The notes under the pieces: model-generated
The model's input: the letters and a program-made list of their open reading frames with translations, nothing else
The model's database searches: none
Told to the model about the DNA's origin: nothing
Made by a program: the position numbers and the translations under genes
From: Diphasiastrum complanatum
Taxonomy: Eukaryota; Streptophyta; Lycopodiopsida; Lycopodiales; Lycopodiaceae
DNA length: 64,000 bases
Assembly: GCA_029204225.1 (NCBI GenBank)
Contig: CM055108.1
Coordinates: 7,831,034-7,895,033, forward strand
Reading direction: 5' to 3'
Shown: in pieces, positions 23,701 through 35,700 of the stretch
How the letters are laid out: the number at the start of each line of letters is the position of its first letter
How positions within the stretch are numbered: the stretch's first letter is position 1

Positions 23701-26700
23701 TCCTGTTGATTTGTTATTGCTTCTATATATTTGCGTTCAAGGAGAGTCTCTCAGGCTGGACAAAGCCCAGTGCTATTTGACCCTCCTTGTATTAAGTTGC
23801 CTAATTTTGTAGGATGCAGATTGTTTCAAGCTTAACTACTGAGACCATTTCTTCTTTTGCAGGCCACTTCAGTTAGAACTGAAATAACCCCAGAAGCAAA
23901 TCAATTTGGCTATGTTTCTGGCAATGATCCAGCAGCAGATCCGCTCGTTTTTGTGGGGGTTCAAAATTCCAGTACTGTAGCTTCGTATTCGTCTATGTCG
24001 AGGTAGGACAAACTCTCTGACATCTTTTTTCTGCCATTTTATCGCATTTAATTACGTTCTCACTTATCTTGCTAGTTGGCATGATCTGTTGTGTATATCT
24101 TGTTATCAGAAACACATTGCAGCTATTGAATAAGCCTGAATCACTCGAGAGTACATCACCACAAATGGCAATCAACCAGCAGCCTATCATGGGTCCACAA
24201 ATTGAGTCTGGAGCAATAAGCCATAACGTATATTTGTCCCAAAATCGCCAAAAGCAGCCCATGTCACCTCAGCATTTTGGACTGAGACTTGGTCAGCCAT
24301 CACATATGGTTCCATTGACTAAAAATGGTAGATCTTCACTCTTGAGCAGGTCTTCGAATGTAGATGATGGAAGTGTGTGGCCAGGCAAAGAAAGTCACCG
24401 GCACAGGTTACCAGCTGCTTCATGTAATGGGGCGTCATCAAAGGATGGAGAGACAAGGCTGGCTCAAATGGACTTGTCTGGTGAAATTTCCAGTCATGAT
24501 GTCACACATGTTTTTCAGTCAATGGCAGTAACACCTAGTCCATTTCTGCAAAGTCCTGAGGTGACAAATGAGTTACGGAATCACAGAATAGGTCCTGCAC
24601 AGTCTGCTGCACAATTCTTTTCAGCCAGTGTTTCTCATCCTTCACCATATTTGGACTTGGCAGATCACCAGTCCTTTGATTTTGCATCTCAAAGAGGCTG
24701 TGCAGAAGAGAGCACTTTCATGGAAAGGCCTAGCGCAAACTCCTCTAGTAATTTGGAGTCCAATCTAGAGTCTAATGTCCCTATCTCAGTAGCAAGTCAG
24801 GACCATATTTCTCAAAAGAAAATAGATGCTGCTGGTTGTATGCACCAACCTCGGCTATTAAATGATGCCCGCTTTTCAAAGTTGCTAAATAACTTCAAGA
24901 ATTCATTGTCTGGACAGCAGAGACACACTTTAGCAGCAGAGAAACAATTTCCAGGAGTATTTGAGTCCTTTCGTGCGCCTTTACCCAGACGAGAGGGCAC
25001 ATTACAGCTTAGTTCAATGCACGAGAAATCCACTCAGTCCACTCGTGAAATTGAGAGGCGTATGAATTCTCAGAGCAGTGCGCATTTAGACCCTAGAGAG
25101 AATCCAATTACAGTAGGTCATGCTGATCATGCTAGCAGTAGCAGGATAGACAAGTGGTCCAATGACAGGGCAGCAGATTATTCTGGAGGCAATGCATTTA
25201 AGCAGCCAATGGCACATTTAAAAGCCCGAGAGGAGGTACAACCGTCAGCTTTACAAGGGCATACAAGGATGTCAGCTATGCAAGAGAATACTTCCTCAGT
25301 TAACACTGTTGCTCATATGGTACCGTCGAAAGTGCAAATGAAAATGGTAGAGCAAGCACACTTGTCATGCATGGCAGGTGAAGCTCGAGCTTTGCAAGTT
25401 GTTCAACAGCATATGAATTCTCAATCAAAAAATTTGATTCAAAGGCCGCTTAATGTTGGCCAAGAGGTTCCAGATCTACACACTGCCAGTCATGTGGATT
25501 CAGCACCTACCAAAAAGCAGCATAGTAGTATCAGTGGAAATTCTGAGGAGGGAGGGAAAAACCTAGGCAGTATAGAAGACGAGTACAGCTTTCTGAAAGG
25601 TTCAAATCAGCATGATGCACAGGATCCTAGACCACAAGTTGCTCCTCTTGCTGGAGTAAGAAAATATCAACATTCTGGCCCCACCTCTATGGCATCTCCA
25701 TTTAAAAGGCCTCGTCATGGACCAACGATGTTCAGTGACCAACGCTTAGGGAGTGGTGCTTCTTTTATCCAAAACAAGGCTGAAAGTCAAGGCCACAGCC
25801 ACTCACCATCACAGTCATTGCCGAAGTCTTTGTATGAATCTGCTCAAAAACATTCCCAAAGACAAATGTATGCTGAAGGGGCCCTGCCATCAGGCTATTC
25901 AGAGAGAAATCAAAACTCAAGTCTGCTAAAGCAACAGGCTCCAGTGCTTTTAAGCTCTTCTTTAGCAGTGTCTGGACATCTTGTTGAGCAGTCTTTTGCT
26001 GTGTTACAACCATCTGAAAGTGTTGGTGGTCAAATCGGTTCTGGCACCAAAGAAGAACAAAATGTAAATGTTGATAATCAGATAAATTCTGGCTTCAAAG
26101 GACGATCAAATTCTGTGGATGTTGAGCAAAGCACACATCTGCAAGGATTATCATCCAAACCAGCCAAAACTATCACAAGCCTTGCCATGAAGCGCAGAAA
26201 GGAATGTCCAACTCCCTTGCCTTGGCATATAGCAATTGCTCAACCTGCATCATCAATACGCACAACCAGGTTTTTTTTTAGGCTTATCAAGCTTTCTGGC
26301 ATTCATTCATAAATGAGGTGTTGCCTTGAGTGCTCCTTTTCTTCTAACTTTTTCCCTTGTTTCAGTGATGCTGAGCTGCAGTGGGCTGCTACTGTTAATC
26401 GTTTACCGGAGAAGGTAATATCAGAAGACCAGATCATCATGCAGCCACCTCTTTTGGTCGAGCATTACCTTCTGAAAATATTTGTCCAATGTCTTGAGGA
26501 CTGTCTGTCACCAACCCGACTGATTGTTTCATGCTGTTTCTGCTAATTAAGCTTTAGTTTGTCTCAACAATAGAAGTTTAGTGAAATGTATGCTAGGTAT
26601 CAAGGGTTTGAGCAAGCTGAAGCGATGAAATGTAGTTGTTCCTTTTTGCCATAGGGAATCAGGAACTTAAGTTGTTGCTTTTTAGTGCTAGCCTTCATCA

Positions 26701-29700
26701 TTCCCGAGTCTGCCCTTCACCTCTAGAGAAGTGATTGAAACTCCATATGTTGGTCTTCGTCCAAATATATGAAAGCTAATGTGGACTTATGTTTATTCAT
26801 GTGACATGCACCTACTCTTGGGTGGTGATGAAGTCAGTAGGGATGTCGTGGCATTTGGTCCATGGCTACATGCTATGCACAATGACGTTGATGGTTGAAG
26901 ACTTTGTGGGTTGAAGATTGCATGTCTTTTGTGTTATGTAGACCGAAGTGGTGTGACCTTTCCTTAGCCTGGCGGTAGCAGCATGCCTCATGCTAAAGAC
27001 AGGCCGAAGAACACCCCCAAATATGTATGTATAAGAAGATACTTCTTCGAGCGGCTTCTTGTCTAGAGTGAATATTGGTCACTACATGAAGGCCTTGGAG
27101 GTTCTGAAGACCATAACCTTGGTCTTCTTGGTATTAATTGCTATACCCGTTCATGAATTGAAGGAATGAAGGCTATCCAGATGCCCCTGTGACCCCTCAC
27201 CTGTATGGGACATCAACACCACGTCGGCGTATAGTAATATGTAAATCAATATATTACATAGTTGACAACTCTGGCCACCATCCTATGACTCTCTCCAACT
27301 CATTAATTAATAGTCCAAAAAGTGTGGCTGAGAGGGAACAACCTTTCTCCACGCCTATAATACCTCGAATCAGCTGTGAAAAACCCTCATCCGTCCTGAA
27401 ACATCCAAATACCTGCTCATATAGTTGTTAGAAATAATAAATGATAATGTTAGTTTCCCATAGGTTACTTTGACCCAAAAGGTTGAGACTTGTGTAACCC
27501 ACAAAGGTTAATACACCAGACGATAAGGCTATTGCTTAGTATTTGGAGGTCGTCTACAGACTTGTACATGTACCTTAGCAAGTTCTGCTAGAGTGATTCA
27601 TATTATGGTTGGATATGGCACAAAGTTAATGCAGGAAGCAAGCACTCAATTGATGGTGTTGGTAGGTTATAGGATTCCCCAACAGACAAAGTGACAATAG
27701 GTGGTGATGAGTGAGGATTTGATTTAGTGTGCCTGTTTTTTTCCTGGGATGGTAAGCCGTCTGTTCAAGAGAATGACAATATCATGCGCCAAATCTTGTA
27801 TGAATGTCATGATTCTTCAAGTGTGGGCCATTCTTGACCATTCTTCTGTTGTATACCGGACTTATATTTGATACAAAGCTACTTTTATTGGCCAAAGATG
27901 AAAAACTTTCTGGAGAACTAGGTTTGCAGTTGTAAATTATGTGATCTTAATAAAGCAAATGCTTGAGAACTATCGCACTGTTGCATCCATTGAAATCTTC
28001 AGTACAGGATTGGAAAGCGTTTCCGTGGATTTTTTTACCAATCTTTCAAGGTCAAACAAGGCTAATGATGTATTTTGTGTGATGGTCGATCACTTGATGA
28101 AACCAGCAGCTTTCATCCCTGTGAAAAGCATCATAATGGCTTGTGAATCAGGTCAGGGTTTTGTTGAGTGGTTGTTCGGACTTAATGGGCCTGTTGAGTG
28201 TTATGGGGAGCAATTGTGATAGTTAGTTCATCAGAGAGTTTGAGACTTTTGTTCTGCAGAAGCTGGAGACCACACTGAGTTTTAGCTCAATGGATTATCA
28301 AACATCACAAGTTGTTTGCAAGGTACTGTAGACTAGATTAACTGGATGTCCAAAATTTCCTAAAGTTTCAGTTCATCAGACATTTTGAGACTTCTGTTCT
28401 GCGGATTACCAGTTGTTGTGAGGTACTGTAGACTAGATCAACTGGATCTGCAAAAAATACTAAACATGTTCTTGTGCATGCTACCATACCTGAAAGACTC
28501 TTTGTGACTGAGAGGTGAGATGAACATTCAAAGCCATGTTTGCCTACAAATCCATGGCTTTGTAAAGGTACTGATGTTCTTTTGACTTTCATGAATTGAA
28601 TTAATCTTTCATTCTGAGGAAAGTGATCTCGAAGAAGCTTTTTCTTTTGGTATCCTGCAACATATATTGAGTATAGTAATATGCGGTCGATGAAGCGGTA
28701 AGCAGTCACACTTGTATATGCACTCAATCGAATAATTTTCAGGGTTATGCTTTCTGCAAGCATGGGCCCAAGGAGAATGGGACCCATTCATACTTTTCTT
28801 CGTGATTGCTGTATGCTACTATGCTTTGGTGGCACAGAAGAACTCATTGCAAATGATATTGCTTGTTTTTCCAAGAAACAGGGGGGTGTTGTGTTTACGA
28901 GAAATCATTTATTTTCCAAAACTCAATAAGGCTCGTTTGAAGAACTTTTGGAAAGGACCTCAAGCTACCTTTGAAATCGAAAGGGAAGAACCAGGAAATT
29001 TTGAGATATATGTAATCGATCACTTTGCTAAGGACAGGGACCTTTGAAAAAAACAGCATCTTCCGACATGACTGTGCTTGTTTGTTGCCTTTGTGATAAA
29101 ATACTTCATTCTAATATGGTTAGCAGGCGGTTGATTATTTTTGTGTATGAACTTACTTTTAATCATTGTAGTGCACTGTTTTTATCGACTTCCAAGGCAG
29201 CCTGGTCATCTACGTCTGGCTTCTAACTGGGTTGTTGATTTATAGTTGGTGCATCCAGTATGAATCCCTCAAGTCATCTAGCTGCTCCTACCCTGACCTG
29301 CATAATTCACCTCAATTTGAAGCTTTGTATGCTATGTCAAGAATTGGTGCAGCAACTGATGATTATGGCCGTGGTGTACTTCCTAGCAAACCTGTATTAT
29401 CAAGAGTTTCAAATTAAACATGTGCTATCAAGATTTTCAACAGGGGGAGCTAAGGAGCTTGCATTGTTTCTAGTATTTTTTATATTTAGTACGTGTTCTT
29501 GGTAACTCACAGAACATGGTATTTGTGCCCACATGGTGTACAAAACACGTTCCTTACGGCGTTCTGAATGAGGTCGTCTTGCTGACTTATTATGGTCCCT
29601 GATTTTGCTTTGAGCAAATTTTTGTCTGACGTTTTGTTTGAATTTGTCCTTATTGATTGCCATTTGCTTCGTAGAATTTGGAATCTTTTGAAACCCAGAT

Positions 29701-32700
29701 CGCAGATTATGCTTGGGTGCTGATGAGACGTAATAGTGCTGGCTGGCTGAGATTTTTTGTTTTGTTTATTCGATATCATTGTTTTAACATGGATCCTTTG
29801 AACCTTTTCATTGCATGTATACTTTTTCTAAGCTTTACCTAATGAGATCACTGACTTCTAATATCAAATCTGTGAATTTGGATATATTTTAATCGCTTAA
29901 ATAAATATAGTTTCAACAAGAAGCTGATTACATTTTATGTAAACTTTTGATAATGTGCCTGCCTGTTTTTTGATTGCAGCATAAATTTGGTAGCTTTCTT
30001 CTTTCTGATTTACTTCTTGGTGATTTTTCAGGGTGATGAGGGAGTGGATCCACGTGACACAAATGTACAGTTTGCCTATCGTGCGAAGCAGAGACTAAGA
30101 TTGACAACACAGCTGATGCAGACGATTGTGGCACCAGCTCCAGCTACACTAATGCAGAGTACAACTGTTGAGGGTCGTGAATCAGGAACCTTTACACTTG
30201 CGAAACTCATGTTAGAAGAGGTGTGCAGGCTGGCTGAAGGTAGACGTAGGCAAAACGATTCTCCTTCCAGGACGGACATCAGTAATGGCTGCAATGTCAC
30301 AGACCTGTACGTTTTATTTTTTCATATGAAAATTGGCAATCTTATTTTCTAGATCCACTGTTAAGACATGGGAGTTAATGATGTTTGTGTGAGAAAGCAC
30401 TAAATATTAAGCAGTAGCTGTGACTTGTCTGGCTTATAAGTGGTAATGATTATTTTATTATCAGGGCAACCAAACAGCAGAAGCCATTGACAGGGACAAA
30501 TTTCATATCAGAGGCTGCTGCAAAACTTACAGATCAATTCAAGGACAGAATTAAGAAATTGGACAATCGCTTGTCAAGGTTTTCCTTCCTCTCTCAAGCA
30601 TTTTGTAAGGTCATGTTAAGTGAGAATGTTTGACTATGGCCTACTTGGTAATTACAGGAAAGGCAATGGTGTGCTGGATGAATTGGACCCTCCTCCTCTG
30701 TCTCTGTCTCGCTCTCTCGCTCTCTCTGCTTTACGTTTGTTCCTGCAAATGTTCTGTTTGACATTTCAGATTTTTTCAGATGCTCTGAAGCACCAGCGTT
30801 CTCCCTTTTTGGGAATCTTTTCTCCAGTCATTCATATCTATTCCGTACTCTTTGTGGTAGTTTTGAGAGAACACAGATATTAGTGTCCTTGTTGCCCATC
30901 ATTTTATTGAATCACATTTTGGTAGTGTGTTTGCCAGTTTTGGGTGCTAGTGGGGCCATTGTTCGATCTTGAACTTAACTCTTGCTAGTTCTAATATTCT
31001 AGGTTTTGCAAATTAGCTATATGAGAATAAGCGCTACTATGTTCCTTATATGTAAGGTTCCATACAATATCTTAATTTTTCCTCTTTTCTTCCCTCTAAA
31101 GCCAAGTTCAAAAGCTTCTAGCATCACCATTGCTGATTAGTCGCGGTTTCTTTTTTGACGAATTTACTTTTTGGAACTCTTTCTATTTTCCTTTTCCATT
31201 TCAATTTTTATATTGCCCTCAGTAGCATTTTCTTGATGTTTGATAACATTGACCCTGCTGATTATGTCTAGTTGCATGCATATTATGAGGACATCCTACT
31301 ATCTTTTGATTGCATACGTATAAATGGTCAATGTTCCAAGTATTGGGCAATTGATATAACTGTGTAGTAATGACAAGGTTGGGCCTAAGGATATACAATA
31401 AACTTAAGGCCTTGAGCTCAAGTGAGAAGCCAGTCTAGGTCACTGAAGGCCCATAGATCATCTCATAAGCTAATCTTCTACCCTTGAGCTGGGACATGAT
31501 TTATAATAACCACCCTGGGAGCTACTCGTGGGGTGGGATGCTAGGCTGTCTCCTGGAGCTATTTAAGGCATGTTCAAATACACATTCTTGTAATAAAGTT
31601 CTTTTCTTGTGTGAATATGTCAATAAGGTGTACTGCAGCCTCTTTCACATCATCGTTACTCTAAATCAAATCTACTGATTCTATACATGGCAGTGATTAA
31701 ATGGTGTGATAACTGATGGATTATCACCAAGATAAAGAAAGGGCATGATCTTTGATTGAAAACAGCTTGCTGAAATTTGTGATGTACAGCGGAGCTGCTG
31801 ACCTCACGTGCTGGATGTGGCCAGTCCTAAAATAAGTGAGAGGTTTCACAATTTGAGGCATAAGACTCTGAATAAGGGCTCAATCAAGCTTGTCAATGAC
31901 ATTTTGAATACAGAAGGATTGGACCCAGTCTTCACAGTGAAATTTTTGGAAACTTTTGTGTCAGCAAATAAAATTCAGAACACTTCTATTCAAATGTCTC
32001 TGAGAGTTGCACCCACCCTCCCTTGTAGGACAAATACATTCACCCAGGAATTGGCTCTCTTATTCTGAAAATTCTTGAAAGTCTTTATTGTGCTGAACCT
32101 TCTTGCAACGAGCCTACCTCATCCATGCTATAAGGCCTGAAACTTTTCGTAAAAAGAGACCATGGGCTGCAATAATTGTGTAGGGGCAGCGAATGTAGAA
32201 AACAAAAAACTGAGGGCTTTAGTTGCAAAAATTTTCCACGCTCTAAATATGAAAATCAGAGCAGCACTTTCTATGAACTCCCAATGGGCGTGCCTCCACG
32301 CTAAATAAGAGGGTAATTGTTAGGAATAGCGTTACCACGTAGAAGGCAAAGCTAGTCTGATCCACCCAGCCAATGCACTCTCTTGTAGAATCCCCCTCCT
32401 AGCTCAGTGTGAGTTTGCATGGATGTGGTAGGTGGCAGTTACTGCTGACACCCACCGTTCATGTTGCATGCATGGGTTACTGATGCATGCGGGGTCCCAG
32501 CCCATCACTAAGGACTGCATGGCCCCCTACTATCATGCATGTGTCTGCATGCGTCTGCATGTGTCTGCATGCGTCTGCATGTATCTGTATGGGCATTATT
32601 GGCCCTCATATCTCCTGCATGGTATGCATGCATGGCTCTGACTCACACTGTCCTCTATCTCCGGTGGTTAGTTGCACCTAGAAGTACTGTTACGGTCTCG

Positions 32701-35700
32701 TAACACTCCCTCCCGCTTAAGGGTTGTCTTGATCCTCTAAGACAAAATCTGGATATAATTGTCGAAGTATATTGCCCCTTTCTTAAGTAGCATTCTCAAC
32801 TGGCTGATCCTTCCACTTGATTAAATATTCCTGATATAGGGTATGATGTGTTTGTGTCTCCTTAGAACTGAGAATACTTTTTGGTTCATGTGAAAGTTGC
32901 TGAGAATCCACAGGGGGAACTAGAACATTGTCTTTGACTAGATTATCTGATCTAGTTAAAGCCCTTCGTAACTGACTAACATGGAATACTAGATGGACTT
33001 AGTACTGTTCGGGAGTTCTAGCTCATAGGAAACTTTGCCTACTCTCCTAATAATGGTAAACGGATCACAATACCTAGGAGACAACTTAGCACACACTCCC
33101 GTTTTGAGGATTCTAGAGTCAGCTGGGAAAGACTTTCTCACCAACGGAGAACCAAATATCCCGTCTGTGCGGATCTACATACTGCTTAGCTCGATCTTGG
33201 GCTTGCTTAATGTTATGCTTAGCATGTTCTACGATCCTGTTTAGGTCTTCTAAAAGGTTTTTTTTGCTGCTTAGGTCTTCTAAAAAGTTTTTTGCTGCTT
33301 CAACTTTTTCATGTTTGAACCCTATTGTTGTGGGTGAGCGTGGCTGAAAACCATACATCAACATAAATGGGCTATATCCCGTAGCTGAATGTTTGGTGCA
33401 AACTCTAATATCGGAAGATATTCCGCCCAATTGGTCTACTTTTTGCTGACGTATGCACAAAGCATATCCTCCAACACCTGATTCACTCGTTCTGTTTGAT
33501 CGTCTGTCTGTGGATGGTTTGTAGTACTCATATTTCGTTTGGTATGGAGATGATGGAATACTGTCCTCCAAAAACCTCCATCAAACTTATCAAACTTACT
33601 ATCTCAGTCATTGACTATGTCGGAAGGGAGACCGTATAATTTAAATAGCCCGTCTATAAACAACCTTGGTAACTTTGGAGCTCTAACGTTTGTTTGTTCG
33701 GAATAAAATAAGCCATTTTGGTCAACTGTGACCCATATAGCATCGTGACGCTTCTGGGTCTTAGGCAGGCCTATTATGAAATCCATGGAAATACTTTCCT
33801 ATTTACCAGCTGGTATTTCTGATGGCTGTAACAACCCTCCTGCCTTTAGATGCTCTGCTTTATTTATTTGACACTTCTGGCACTGGTTACATATTGTTGG
33901 ACATCCTTTTTCATACTGGGCCATAAGAATTGCCTACGAAGAAGCTCATAGGTCTTTTGTATTCTTGGGTGTCTAGCACTAGGGCTGTCATGACATTCAT
34001 ACAATACTTGGTGCCTAAAATCCTCTGAGTTGGGAACACACATTCTGTTTCTGTATAGTAGATACTCATCGTGAATGGAATACTGTTTCCATTTGAATCC
34101 TTGAGAACTGGATCCCTCAACCATACTGGTATGCTTGGGATCTACAGACTCATAATCCTCAACGCAAGTTAGCGTATGATTGGATTCTTCATCCTCAACG
34201 AAAGTTGTCGTATACTTGGATGAATCTTCCCTAGGCCTAGGAACTGGTTCAGAAGTCTGTACATCTCTGTTTCTGGACTATTTTCCAAACTGTGGAGAAA
34301 TACAGATCACTCTTGCATTTCCCCCTCAAGGACTCGAGTAACTCGTTACAAAATTGGGTAAAACTCAACTCTTTTTACCATTGGCATTCTGCTAAGAGCA
34401 TCTGCCACTGCATTGAACTTTTCTCTTCTATATCTGATAGACATGTCAAATTCCTGCATTAATTTAGCCCATCGAAGGGTCATCAAAGTCACTGGAGTAT
34501 TGGTGAGCCCAAACGGCATCACCTTAAACTCATAATGACTGTAACGAGTTCTGAAAGTTTTTTTTGGGACATTTTCCGCCTAATTACGGACTTGATGATA
34601 CCTCGAACGTAGATCTATCTTACCGAAATATCTGGCCCCGTCGGGTTGATCAAACAACTCGTCTACCCGAGGTTATGAGGACCTTCATTTTGATGAGATC
34701 TATCAAATTTCTTTCTTTTAAAAAGTTTTTTCTTAAGTGAGGGGTTGTCTGAGAAAGCTGCTCAAAAATAGGCTGTTTGGCTTTTCGTCTGCCCACTGAA
34801 TCATCGTAGATTTGGGCAAACTTAATACCCTTTTCAAGAGTAGTAGGCGAGTTACGCTGAACCTCCACCTTATACTCATCTCGGAGCCCACGAATGAAGG
34901 CCCTGACTTTTTGATAGTCATCAACATTCCTAAGTTTGAGAATAGATTCCCTATCATAGTTGCATCAAACCTCGGTTCAAAACCATCAAACTGTTAGGAA
35001 CCGTTTCGAACCGTTTTTGCCCCAAACAAAAAAACAAAAAACAAAGGGTTCGAACCGTTCCCCGATTCCAAATGCATCTAGTTACTTTTAAGTTTTTAAC
35101 ATTTGGCTTTTCACCATAAAACATTTCAAAAGGTGTTTCACCATTGATTGCACTACAAGGCACTCTATTACACAAGTAGTTAGCACATGTCAAAGCTTCA
35201 TGCCAAAATGACTTAGGTAGGGATGGATCTAGTTTGGGAGCTTTTGCACATTCACACAATGTTCTATTCCTCTTCTTCAATCACCCCATTTTGTTGAGGT
35301 GTGTATGGACAAGAAAACTCTTTGTTGATCCCTTCTTGATCACAATACTCTTTGGAGTCATTGGAAATGTATTCACCTCCATTATTCGACCTCGTGATCT
35401 TGATCTTGTGTTCATGATGCTTTTGTGCAAAAACTGTAAACTCAACAAAGTTTTCAAATACATCATTCATAAAAGTCACAAAGATTGTAGAGCCTCCAAT
35501 GCTTCTCGTGCTAAAAAAATGTTCATGCAAATTCCTTAACTAAAGAGGATGAGAAGTATTAGTGATGAAGCTACCTTATGTGCTTTTGCCATAGCACATG
35601 ATCAACAAAGCTTATCCTCCTTTGCAAAGAACTTGGGAGGGGAGGCCGAGGACAAGCTCCTCCTTGCACATTGCTTCCATGAACTTGGGATTGATGTGAC

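Larger units (their letters stand above)
26415..30031 (+). other. Intron 8 of the Q-rich gene, with retroelement debris
   Basis: A 3.6-kb intron between exons 8 and 9 (GTAATA to TTTTTCAG). It contains a minus-strand LINE reverse transcriptase remnant and a plus-strand Gypsy integrase remnant, annotated separately. The rest (about 28460-30020) shows only short unrecognised frames. Confidence 0.75.

Noticed and set aside
34953-35085. Small hAT-like element
   Set aside because: Only one end resembles the CATAGTTGCAGC terminus. No opposite end and no 8-bp duplication were found.
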